Of a DNA stretch of 64,000 nucleotides, positions 34,724 through 42,958 are shown in pieces. Location: positions 1 through 64,000 of the forward strand of contig JANMMZ010000138.1 of assembly GCA_031373665.1 (NCBI GenBank), read 5' to 3'. The first letter of the stretch is position 1. Each line of letters opens with the position of its first letter. Both the position numbers and the translations under genes were made by a program. Under the pieces are notes generated by a model. It did no database searches. It was not told where the DNA came from and saw nothing but the letters and a program-made list of their open reading frames with translations. The DNA comes from M3007 sp031373665. GTDB lineage: Bacteria; Bacteroidota; Bacteroidia; Chitinophagales; Saprospiraceae.

Positions 34724-35922
34724 TCGCTTAGATATTCGAAAGGCTGTGTAAGTTGGCCATTTTCAGTGATCACACCCCTGCTGATGGCCTCACTTGCACG
34801 GCCTTTCAACAACTCTGGCAAAATCCGCTCCAACAACTGCCGCCCAAAGAAGGCGGAAGCATCCCTTGGCAACTCTGAAGGAAGGTTGTCAATGGCCATC
34901 ATATCAATACTTTCAGGTATATAAGGTTTGCATTCGGCTTTGGTGTGTGGATTGTATCCATATACTGGGTCGGCTATTAGGCTAGCACGGATGGTGCTAG
35001 GCACTGAAGAATCAGGCATTATATCGCAAGTAATATCCGCAATCACTTTGATCCTGAAATCTGGAGCCGCCATTTCTTCCGCTGTAAAAAACATAGGGGC
35101 TTTTTTATCATAAAATATACCATTGATAAAAATATCGGCCTTCCGCTGATATGGAGCAAAAGTACTGACATACTCCGCACTGTGTTTATAAAAATGCGCC
35201 TTGTCAAAATCATCGCTGGGCGAAGCACCCCGATGACGGGCATAATCGGCCGCTTGCAACTGACAAAAAACAGGCTCTTCATACTCTTGAGTCAAAAACT
35301 CTATCGCACTTACCTGTCGGATATTCATATCCTTGAGGTTTTTGGCGGCACCTGACGCTACCCGACCACGGCCAGTCAGTACGATCTTAATGGGTGGCAA
35401 TTTCAATACATCATATAAGGCTAATACCTCTGCATAATCGTGGCTTTGGCAAAGCCTTGGCAAAGAAAATAGTCTTGTGCGTTGTGCATAAGTCCAAACC
35501 GCGTTGTGTGCCCCAACAATGCCTGCATAAAATCCAAATGCGATTAACCGCTCGCCCTTGGCATCGGTAAGGGCTTCATAATCAATGAGTCGTATATTTT
35601 TTTGTAAAATAGTTTGGAGCAACACCTTATTATAAGGCTGTTTTTTGATGGTATGAGAGAAAAAAAAGTAGGTCTTGTCGGCCATCAACTGGGTGAGTGG
35701 TACTTCTTTCACACCCAACAATACATCACAATCACTGAGGTCTTCTTGCAACTTGATACCATGCTCTGTAAACTCCGAATCCTTGAATGAGCGAATGGGC
35801 GATGGCTGCACCACAATCCTAACTGGCAATTCTACCTGTGCCTCTGCACACTGTTCCGGGGTGAGCGCTACCCTTGCATCTGGGGGTACTTTGCCCTCCC
35901 TAATTATTCCTATTTTAATCAT
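34699..35922 (-). CDS. saccharopine/alanine dehydrogenase-like NAD(P)-binding oxidoreductase
   Basis: 407 residues. The N-terminal AlaDh/PNT-like domain (IREGKVPPDARVALTPEQC) and the Rossmann segment (IKIVLTGRGRVASGAAKNL) match the lysine-forming saccharopine dehydrogenase group often annotated as alanine dehydrogenase in Bacteroidota. It probably oxidises an amino-acid-derived substrate with NAD(P). The substrate cannot be fixed from sequence. Convergent overlap with gcvP. Confidence 0.75.
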   Translation of the reverse strand: MIKIGIIREGKVPPDARVALTPEQCAEAQVELPVRIVVQPSPIRSFKDSEFTEHGIKLQEDLSDCDVLLGVKEVPLTQLMADKTYFFFSHTIKKQPYNKVLLQTILQKNIRLIDYEALTDAKGERLIAFGFYAGIVGAHNAVWTYAQRTRLFSLPRLCQSHDYAEVLALYDVLKLPPIKIVLTGRGRVASGAAKNLKDMNIRQVSAIEFLTQEYEEPVFCQLQAADYARHRGASPSDDFDKAHFYKHSAEYVSTFAPYQRKADIFINGIFYDKKAPMFFTAEEMAAPDFRIKVIADITCDIMPDSSVPSTIRASLIADPVYGYNPHTKAECKPYIPESIDMMAIDNLPSELPRDASAFFGRQLLERILPELLKGRASEAISRGVITENGQLTQPFEYLSDYAGVTVV

Positions 35923-35959
35923 CTTTTATTTTTGCAGATGCAAAGGTAGGGAAAAATAG

Positions 35960-35967
35960 TAATTTTG
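35960..35967 (+). promoter_or_regulatory. -7 box of the TIR-like gene (near-leaderless)
   Basis: TAATTTTG fits TAnnTTTG and ends only 7 nt before the ATG at 35975, implying an mRNA with almost no leader. Confidence 0.5.
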
Positions 35968-35974
35968 CCATTGA

Positions 35975-36826
35975 ATGGAAAACATCAAAGTCAATATTTA
36001 CATCTCCTATGCTGATAAGGATCGAAAATCCTTGGATCTGCTATTGAAATGGTTATACCCGATGCGCGATGAAGTGAACATCTGGTATAGGGATTACCCG
36101 ACCGAAGGGCCCGGATTGTCGCTGCCTTGGCGGATGTTGCTTTTCTGGTATCGTCCGCCCGCTTGGCAAAATCGTTATGCACAAGTGCTTCATTATCAAA
36201 TGGAAAGGGCGCATATTTATATTCATTTGACTTCGCCTGCCTCCTTATTGCAGAAAGACAATTGGCAAGAACTGAACCATACCATAGATCGCCGCGTGGA
36301 AGGCGACTGGCGCAGTCCTCGTATTTTTCCGTTGGTGATTCGATCTTGCGACTGGAGGTCAACGCCCCTTGGGGCTTATCCTCCTTTGGTGGATATGAAG
36401 CCGCTGGCAGAGCATAAAAAAACGGAAAATCCGTGGCCTCGGGTCATTCATGAAATAGCGCAACACATCAAATTTATTCAGCCCATCCTACATGAAGTAA
36501 AACACTACAAATATAGGGCAGTAGAACCTGATACGCTCACCAATGATCAAGAACTGTTGGCACCGCGCCCAGATCTTGGTGAAGATCCTGGCTCGGTCGA
36601 ATTTGAACTCCCAACGGCTTTTAGTCCTCCTACATGGTTGGGCTGGAGTATTATTGCCTTCATTTTTATTGGTGCATTGAAGGCTTTTCATGCCGATGAT
36701 GCCATCCGAAAATTAGATCCATATCGCCATATTCAATCTGCTAATCCGTACCAGCCTGAGTTTCGGCGTGAGGTACCGCTTTCGCCTCCGGCGGATACGG
36801 CGGTGGTTTGGCCGGTGGAGGATTGA
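35975..36826 (+). CDS. TIR-like domain protein with C-terminal membrane segment
   Basis: 283 residues. The N-terminal 150 resemble a bacterial TIR domain: VNIYISYADKDRK (strand A and box 1), VNIWYRDYPTEGPG (BB-loop region), and AHIYIHLTSPASLLQKDNWQEL with the candidate catalytic Glu99 two residues after Trp97. A single membrane helix follows (about 219-238), then a short Pro-rich tail. Many bacterial TIR proteins cleave NAD+ or make signalling nucleotides in phage defence; a membrane-bound TIR could also be a signalling scaffold. No defence partner is adjacent, so the role is inferred. Confidence 0.7.
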   Translation: MENIKVNIYISYADKDRKSLDLLLKWLYPMRDEVNIWYRDYPTEGPGLSLPWRMLLFWYRPPAWQNRYAQVLHYQMERAHIYIHLTSPASLLQKDNWQELNHTIDRRVEGDWRSPRIFPLVIRSCDWRSTPLGAYPPLVDMKPLAEHKKTENPWPRVIHEIAQHIKFIQPILHEVKHYKYRAVEPDTLTNDQELLAPRPDLGEDPGSVEFELPTAFSPPTWLGWSIIAFIFIGALKAFHADDAIRKLDPYRHIQSANPYQPEFRREVPLSPPADTAVVWPVED

Positions 36827-36851
36827 GGCTTTGAGCACGCCAAGGCGTGGG

Positions 36852-36866
36852 ATCCGTTTCATCCGT
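36852..36866. repeat. dispersed intergenic motif, copy 1
   Basis: ATCCGTTTCATCCGT lies just downstream of the TIR-like gene and is followed by CCCATC and ACCA. The same arrangement recurs at 45434-45448. It sits next to a GCACGCCAAGGCGTG palindrome (about 36835-36849). Confidence 0.4.
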
Positions 36867-36888
36867 TTGCCCATCCTACCACAGCGCA

Positions 36889-37089
36889 CTAATCTCCTTC
36901 CTCCAACTCAAAGACATCCTCCACTTTTTTCCCAAATACGCGTGCTATCTTGATTGCCAGCGTTGTAGAGGGTACATATTTCCCACCTTCGATGGCGTTT
37001 ATCGTTTGTCGAGACACTTGGACTCGATCCGCCAGTTCTGCCTGCGAAATATCCAGAATAGCCCGTTCAACTCGAATGTTATTTTTCAT
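36889..37089 (-). CDS. XRE-family helix-turn-helix regulator
   Basis: 66 residues, essentially one HTH of the YgzD type (ISQAELADRVQVSRQTINAI, then EGGKYVPSTTLAIKIARVFG). Such small repressors are commonly encoded next to a membrane protein and regulate their own operon. It overlaps the upstream membrane gene by 11 nt and is probably translated after it. Palindromes before the operon are candidate operators. Confidence 0.9.
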   Translation of the reverse strand: MKNNIRVERAILDISQAELADRVQVSRQTINAIEGGKYVPSTTLAIKIARVFGKKVEDVFELEEGD

Positions 37090-37567
37090 GAAGTGCTGTT
37101 TGAAAACGTGGTTTCAGATAAACTATATAGTAAAATCGTGCGACAAATATCAATAATGGGGTGAACATATTATACACCATCACTTGCAAAAACGGTAAAC
37201 CATGCACAAATATAGTAAATAACATCAATACAATGGTATTGAACAGCACCGCCCATTGAAGCGCACTTAAACGCTGGCTTTGAATCCACTCATCTTCTTC
37301 TTTTTCTTTGCTGAAGGCCAGCAATAACAAACCTGTAAATAAGGTCATTGCGACCAGTTCATCAAACAAATAAATTACTTTGGGGACAGATTTATTTGCA
37401 AATATTGTATCTATCCAAAAGAATTTTTCAGCCCAGACAGGAATTGTCACTGGAATAAAATCAGCATTGTCGGTACTTAATAGGTACATACCAGCAATCA
37501 AGGCAGGAATACTCAAGATCCAACCTAAAGTTTTCCAGCGGTGCGAAATCAACAAAGAATCTGTCAT
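37079..37567 (-). CDS. integral membrane protein paired with XRE regulator
   Basis: 162 residues with four hydrophobic segments (LGWILSIPALIAGMYLL; LVAMTLFTGLLLLAF; LQWAVLFNTIVLMLFTIFVH; MVYNMFTPLLIFVARFYYIVY). No enzymatic motif. The pairing with a small XRE protein is a recurrent layout in which the membrane protein may modulate the regulator. First gene of the two-gene run. Confidence 0.75.
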   Translation of the reverse strand: MTDSLLISHRWKTLGWILSIPALIAGMYLLSTDNADFIPVTIPVWAEKFFWIDTIFANKSVPKVIYLFDELVAMTLFTGLLLLAFSKEKEEDEWIQSQRLSALQWAVLFNTIVLMLFTIFVHGLPFLQVMVYNMFTPLLIFVARFYYIVYLKPRFQTALHEK

Positions 37568-37588
37568 ACGTCAAGTCTTGCTTTTGTA

Positions 37589-37610
37589 TTTGACTTTTAG
37601 AAAAGTCAAA
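37589..37610. promoter_or_regulatory. palindromic operator candidate upstream of the XRE operon
   Basis: TTTGACTTTT and AAAAGTCAAA form a perfect 22-bp palindrome 22 bp from the ATG of the membrane-protein gene; a fitting autoregulation site. Confidence 0.5.
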
Positions 37611-37638
37611 TGAGGTAATAAATGTACTATATAAACGA

Positions 37639-37666
37639 CATAATGTAAAGTTTATTTTACATTATG
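37639..37666. promoter_or_regulatory. second palindrome in the divergent region
   Basis: CATAATGTAAA and TTTACATTATG flank 6 nt: a perfect 11-bp inverted repeat just before the plus-strand -7 box at 37679. Confidence 0.5.
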
Positions 37667-37678
37667 AAAATTATTTTT

Positions 37679-37686
37679 TACTTTTG
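37679..37686 (+). promoter_or_regulatory. -7 box for the Cys-rich orphan gene
   Basis: TACTTTTG fits TAnnTTTG; the leader to ATG 37821 would be about 130 nt. Confidence 0.4.
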
Positions 37687-37820
37687 TAAAAGAAACTTAC
37701 AAGTAACATTTACTCCGAGGTAAGGTATTTGTATGATTTACGATATACCTAAGTGATCCACATATTACCACACATGAGACGTCAAGTGTGCCAACAATTA
37801 ACCACATAACTACATCCAAA

Positions 37821-38618
37821 ATGTCAAGAAGATTTGTAAGTTCCAAAAACCAAAACAAGGAACTAGAAAACCAAAATGCCGTCAAAGGCTTCACCCATGA
37901 AACACTATTAAGCGAACAAAACGCAGAAGACTTAGATCAACTGCGAGAGGTGACAGCCTCCTTAATAGATGCCGTGAAGCATTTGCAAAACCAACAGTCC
38001 CAGCGCACTCAATTGCAAAAAGTAGCCGATGAAGTAAAATCTGCGGCCTTGGCTATGGCCCAGCATACCGCTGCATCGCACCCTGCTCCACAAACCGCTA
38101 AATCATGCAAAACGGCGGACGATCATCAATGTCCACAACCGTGTTCCTGTGTATCAGAATCCTGCTGTTCATTTGATATTATTATGACCCATGCACGGGT
38201 TTTACACATGCAAATGGAGCCACAGGACAGTAATATTGATAACATCGAAGTGCGTATGTTTGCTTCTATCAATGGGATAGGAGCCGTCATTCCAAACATG
38301 TTCTCCGTATTGACGTTGCACAAGTTGGTCAGTCAACCTGGCGTATGGACTCAAATAAACCAACGCATTGGCACGGTAGATGTTACCAAAAGCAGTCCTA
38401 AAACATTGAAAATCTGTGTAGATGCCGTGGAGGTAGAAGATACCATCATGGAAAACATGCTGGCTCTACGCGATGAATATGGTACTGGATATGGCAGCAT
38501 GACCCTTGATTGCTGTTGCACATCCATGCCTATCGTTTGTTTTGATATTCACTTTACGGGCGGAGGTAATGGCTACGGTGCTATTTCTGTACAGTTTACG
38601 GCTGAAAAGAAGTGCTAG
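37821..38618 (+). CDS. hypothetical Cys-rich cytoplasmic protein
   Basis: 265 residues from ATG 37821; an upstream GTG is less likely. Not recognised. No signal peptide or membrane segment. Residues about 28-85 look helical (LDQLREVTASLIDAVKHLQN). A Cys-rich patch follows (CPQPCSCVSESCCSFDI), then a beta-rich domain with further Cys (LDCCCTSMPIVCFDIHFTGG). The Cys clusters could bind metal or form disulphides. It has its own terminator and stands alone. Confidence 0.65.
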   Translation: MSRRFVSSKNQNKELENQNAVKGFTHETLLSEQNAEDLDQLREVTASLIDAVKHLQNQQSQRTQLQKVADEVKSAALAMAQHTAASHPAPQTAKSCKTADDHQCPQPCSCVSESCCSFDIIMTHARVLHMQMEPQDSNIDNIEVRMFASINGIGAVIPNMFSVLTLHKLVSQPGVWTQINQRIGTVDVTKSSPKTLKICVDAVEVEDTIMENMLALRDEYGTGYGSMTLDCCCTSMPIVCFDIHFTGGGNGYGAISVQFTAEKKC

Positions 38619-38648
38619 ATTAAGTGATTGTTTCACAGTTACAAAGAA

Positions 38649-38685
38649 TAGGCTGGTCAACATGTTTGTTGGCCAGCCTTATTTT
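38649..38685 (+). terminator. terminator of the Cys-rich orphan gene
   Basis: A long near-perfect hairpin (38649-38663 with 38667-38680, GGCTGG/CCAGCC core) followed by ATTTT. Confidence 0.7.
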
Positions 38686-38738
38686 GATGTATTTAACTGT
38701 CTGGGTCTTGGAGGTGCATTATAAAACCCTGATGTTTA

Positions 38739-38903
38739 TCATTGCGTAATATCAATATCAAGGGAAAATAAATCGTCCTTATTTGTCTTAATCGTACGAG
38801 TGTTGCGTGAATTGACATCATATACAACGGTAACTATAATGTTTTCGTCGGGATTACTCTTGAGCCGTATTTTCTTGGATTCGTTGATTGCTATAGATTT
38901 ATC
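38739..38903 (-). pseudogene. C-terminal gene remnant
   Basis: The minus strand holds an open stretch of about 54 codons ending in TGA at 38739-38741, with coding-like sequence (NPDENIIVTVVYDVNSRN, LFSLDIDITQ). It has no start codon and is preceded in frame by a stop at 38904-38906. It fills part of a 500-bp gap without an intact gene. Family unknown. Confidence 0.4.
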
Positions 38904-38967
38904 TCAAACTGCCCCCCAGACCAGCCTAAAAACGTGAGGTGACTTTTAGAATTACGACAATAACATT

Positions 38968-38991
38968 TGCTTTGTGGCAAAGCATTTTTTT
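38968..38991 (+). terminator. small hairpin with T7 tail
   Basis: TGCTTTG and CAAAGCA around TGG, followed by seven T. The rest of 38904-39125 shows no gene. Confidence 0.5.
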
Positions 38992-39125
38992 CATCGCCTA
39001 GTCGAAACGAATTAATTTTTTTGCCATTCTGGAAATATTTAATGCAAAAACAAGGGAAATTTAGCACATCACTATGATTATTTCCGCTTTATATCTCAAT
39101 TATCGCATCACAAATAATTTACACC

Positions 39126-42100
39126 TCACTTTTGCAACACCACCCGCCCCAAGCCAATCACCCCAACCGCACCACAAACAGTATAGCAATACATACCCGA
39201 AACAGGCAATAAAGCCCCATCTATGGTGAGCCGATGCCGACCTGCTTCATAATGAGCCGTTTGCTCCAATACCACTGATCCTGACATATTGCGGACGGTC
39301 AGCGTTACTGCCTGATCCACTGCTGTTTGAAAGAGTAGATCGGTCTGTGCCGAAAAAGGATTGGGTGCACAAGACAGTATTTTATGTTGTTGACTATTAA
39401 TCAATGGCTTTTTACCAAAATATAATTTCAAAATTTGTTGCTCTGCTTTGGAACTATAGGCTTCTGGCTCAAGCCGATAAGGATTTAAAGCAATCATATC
39501 TTGCAACCGCCCATCTTGATTTGCCTTGAAGGATAAGATCAAAAGTACATCGCTTTTGGAGGTAGTATCGTCAGTCGTATTGCTGCGGTTCCAACTGACA
39601 GTCAATTGATTGTTATGCAAGGCATAATGCCCATTGTTGATTAGTTCAGGGCTTTCGCTCCTGATCCCGTTCAGGTGAATTTGATCCTGCGCGCAGGTCA
39701 ATTCAAATTGTAAACCCTCCAAATTTGACCAATTTTCTATTTTCAAAGGTATATCATACACTTGTCCGGCTTTCAAAAAAGTATCGGGCATCAGCATAGC
39801 CATCGTATCCATATATGACCGCGCCTCGGCTGGGTTATGGCTCAAATTAATATCTCCAATTTTGACACCTACGAAGTTGTGTCCCGGTTGGTCAGCATTC
39901 AAAACAGGCAAAGTGACTTGTTCTGGAAAGGTAGTGCCAAACGGATTGAGGGGATCTGGAAACACAAAATCCTGATCAATAAATCGCCAAGCAGTGTTGT
40001 TGGCAAAAGTGTCATTGATGCCTAAGATAACCTTTCTGATGGTCACAATATCGAAGGTAGTGACAGAGCCCGAGTGGTTTGCATCGGCCGCAATCAAGCG
40101 GTAAGGACTATCAATGGTGTCAATGCCTAGGATGTGTTTGCTCATCAAAACCAAATCAAAAGTAGTCACCCCATTAAGCCAATTATTGTTGTTATAGGGC
40201 CTTATGGAGTAAACCAACCCTCCGGGAATGTCCTCAAAACGATACGTACCAAAGGTATCACAATTGGTTTCCGCACTGAAATCAATACCCGTCAGCCTTA
40301 CGGGAATATGACTCAAACCGACCCCTAATTCATTCTTTATATCGCCAGAAATTACATGCGTAACATTGACAAAACAAGCGTTTAGATTGTCCGTAATCAA
40401 TACCGAAATTGAACAATTATCGGTATTACCTGCTTCATCGGTCACTGTGGCCGAAATAATATTATATCCAAGATCCGTACAGGTAAAAACCGTGGGAGCC
40501 ATCGTATATTGTAGCAACGATGCGGGGCTACAGTTGTCGGTAGCCGAGATCGAAAACAGGGCAAGACTCATCGTCACGCTCCCCTCTGCACTCAAGGAGA
40601 CGGTGTCTATATTTGGACAAGACAAAACCGGCTTTAATTGATCTATAACATTGATAGTCAATGTTTTCTGTGAAACATTTCCACAATCATCAGTGGCAGT
40701 AAACACCACTTGATGAATCCCCATTGGATAATTTCCAGAAGCATTATTGCCCGATTGGGTAGCATAGGTGCTATTATGACTCAAGATAACGTCGGTGCAA
40801 TCAATAGCCGTGGCATTGGGCAATACCACACTGGCCATACAATTGGGTAAAGTGGCTTCCACGGTCACTGACGCTTGTATATCAATGATCGGAACTTCAT
40901 TATCAGCCACATTGATAGTCTGTGTATATTCCCAAATACCAGCAGTGCCACCATTGACATCATATACGCAAAAATCTATTACTTTCCAATGTCGTAATAT
41001 TCGGTAACAGTAAGTAGGAGGCAGGCTGGTAATAAATATTTCATCGATATAAGTGATATTTGGCTGAAAACAAGAGACTCCTGTGACGGTTGGGCTACCA
41101 GTATTTGACGGCAAGGTAGAGGCATTGCTCGTACAGAGCAACACATTATAAGGGGTCGGAAAAACCACCGACAAGGTACTCAAAACCGTTTTATTGATCT
41201 GTTGAACACAAGATTTGGTATTGCCCGACGAATCGCGGGCCAACCAAGTACGGTTCACTACACCTACCTGACACCCATTCAGACTGACGTTGTCGCTAAA
41301 TGTCAAACCCTGCATAGCGCAATTATCGGTAGCCGTCGCTTGACCAGTGAGCACGAGGTCCTCATGGTTTTGAAGACAGGTAAGGTTAAGGTTTGTAGGG
41401 CAGGTGAGGTTGGGTTTCATAAAATCTCGAACCGTGACGACTACATCGCAGTAATTGTCCAATTCGGAGGCATCCAATACCCTGAGCGTCAGCAATACGG
41501 GCGTGTTTATGTCAGCACAAGAGACCTGCGCCTGCGGGTAAAAATCGGTGCCATTGCGGCTGATGGATAAAAATACAGGGCCACAATCGTCAAAACTACC
41601 GCCATCAATGGTATTCGCATTGATGTATCCAAGACCATTGGTACCTACTGAAATCTGAATATTGCCTCCACAAATGGCTTGAGGAGCGGTAAAATCCGCT
41701 ACCGTAACCATTGTAGTAGCGATGCTGGTATTGCTACAAGCATCAGTAGCCGTGTAAGTCACCACATGATCGCCAGTGGGCACATTGACAAATGGCCCCA
41801 GCCCAATTCCGAACTGCCAAGAAGCAGTAGTGGATACGGCAGAGCAATTATCAGTAACCAAAGGAGTAGGTAAAGTCACGACAGCACTACAGTTAAACCC
41901 AGTAGTACCGACCGTTATATCGGCTAATGGAGTCAATACTGGTGCTATTTTATCTTCCACTTTTATGATTTGCACCTTTGTCATGATTGCGTTGGTACAA
42001 AAATCAATAGCCGTCCAAGTACGCAACACACTGAAGCCCGCAGGCGGGCAAATTTGGATCACTTGATCGGCATGTGTCACCGCAAATTCACAAAGCGGGG

Positions 42101-42851
42101 AGGCTCCCACAGGCAGACCTTGGATCGTTGGTTGACCAGTAAGTGCTAAATCATAAGGGCTTTGACCACAAGACAGCGAGGGCTGCACGATCCCATCACG
42201 GCTTGGAGGAAACACAATATCCGCCATCGTGATATGCTTGAGGTATATCTTTTGAAGACAAGTAGCAGTGTTGTTGCTATTATCGGTAGCCGTCCAAGTG
42301 CGGTCTATCCTGCGGAGCACTGGCACGCCGTTTATCATAGTACCGCAAGGGTATGTAAACCCATTGTCTATGTGGTAATAGTCTAAAGCACTAGAATCCG
42401 TACAATTATCGGCCATCGTAGGCATCCCCACATTGGCAGGTGAGGGATCTTGGGAGCAGAAAATGAATTTCTGAGGACAGGTCATCACAGGGGCAAGGCC
42501 ATCAAATACTTTGAGTGTGCCATTGCAAAAATTTCCGCTGGCGGTGTGCTTTACCCGTGCTGTGATAGTCACCCCTAGATGGGAACAGGTCAGTGGATTT
42601 TCTAAAGGCTGGCCAACTTGACTAAAAAGTTGAACCTCCAAATTACCCGGACAGGTGTTGGCGGCGTTGGGCGCGATCATCAATGGTGCAATGTAAGCCT
42701 CCCCAAACGGATCCAAAGAGACGTTGAGGTTTTGGCTACAAGAGAGGGTACATTGGCTGTAAACAGCAGAGTGAAGCCTCAAAAAACCAAAGAAAAGCAG
42801 TAGGTAGCGCAAAGCGTACCTAGTAAAAATCGGTGTCAGGAAATTAGACAA
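39126..42851 (-). CDS. large HYR-like/dockerin-like T9SS surface protein
   Basis: 1241 residues. A signal peptide (RYLLLFFGFLRLHSAVYSQ) is followed by many HYR-like Ig modules (VTYTATDACSNTS; VVFTATDDCGNVSQKTL; PVLSCPNIDTVSLS). A Cna-B-like domain (FGTYRFEDIPGGLVYSIRPY) comes next, then a dockerin-like calcium segment (DANHSGSVTTFDIVTIRKVI), and the C terminus is a type A T9SS domain. The only usable start is TTG at 42851; the frame upstream has no ATG before a stop. Likely an adhesive surface protein. Confidence 0.85.
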   Translation of the reverse strand: MSNFLTPIFTRYALRYLLLFFGFLRLHSAVYSQCTLSCSQNLNVSLDPFGEAYIAPLMIAPNAANTCPGNLEVQLFSQVGQPLENPLTCSHLGVTITARVKHTASGNFCNGTLKVFDGLAPVMTCPQKFIFCSQDPSPANVGMPTMADNCTDSSALDYYHIDNGFTYPCGTMINGVPVLRRIDRTWTATDNSNNTATCLQKIYLKHITMADIVFPPSRDGIVQPSLSCGQSPYDLALTGQPTIQGLPVGASPLCEFAVTHADQVIQICPPAGFSVLRTWTAIDFCTNAIMTKVQIIKVEDKIAPVLTPLADITVGTTGFNCSAVVTLPTPLVTDNCSAVSTTASWQFGIGLGPFVNVPTGDHVVTYTATDACSNTSIATTMVTVADFTAPQAICGGNIQISVGTNGLGYINANTIDGGSFDDCGPVFLSISRNGTDFYPQAQVSCADINTPVLLTLRVLDASELDNYCDVVVTVRDFMKPNLTCPTNLNLTCLQNHEDLVLTGQATATDNCAMQGLTFSDNVSLNGCQVGVVNRTWLARDSSGNTKSCVQQINKTVLSTLSVVFPTPYNVLLCTSNASTLPSNTGSPTVTGVSCFQPNITYIDEIFITSLPPTYCYRILRHWKVIDFCVYDVNGGTAGIWEYTQTINVADNEVPIIDIQASVTVEATLPNCMASVVLPNATAIDCTDVILSHNSTYATQSGNNASGNYPMGIHQVVFTATDDCGNVSQKTLTINVIDQLKPVLSCPNIDTVSLSAEGSVTMSLALFSISATDNCSPASLLQYTMAPTVFTCTDLGYNIISATVTDEAGNTDNCSISVLITDNLNACFVNVTHVISGDIKNELGVGLSHIPVRLTGIDFSAETNCDTFGTYRFEDIPGGLVYSIRPYNNNNWLNGVTTFDLVLMSKHILGIDTIDSPYRLIAADANHSGSVTTFDIVTIRKVILGINDTFANNTAWRFIDQDFVFPDPLNPFGTTFPEQVTLPVLNADQPGHNFVGVKIGDINLSHNPAEARSYMDTMAMLMPDTFLKAGQVYDIPLKIENWSNLEGLQFELTCAQDQIHLNGIRSESPELINNGHYALHNNQLTVSWNRSNTTDDTTSKSDVLLILSFKANQDGRLQDMIALNPYRLEPEAYSSKAEQQILKLYFGKKPLINSQQHKILSCAPNPFSAQTDLLFQTAVDQAVTLTVRNMSGSVVLEQTAHYEAGRHRLTIDGALLPVSGMYCYTVCGAVGVIGLGRVVLQK

Positions 42852-42958
42852 TATGCTCAGGGATTAAAAAAATAAATAGTGCTTGGCCGTTGGTTCTTGT
42901 CTCGTTTGTTTTACTAGGATATTTATAACAAAATTAATGCCAAACAGTGAAAATCTAA

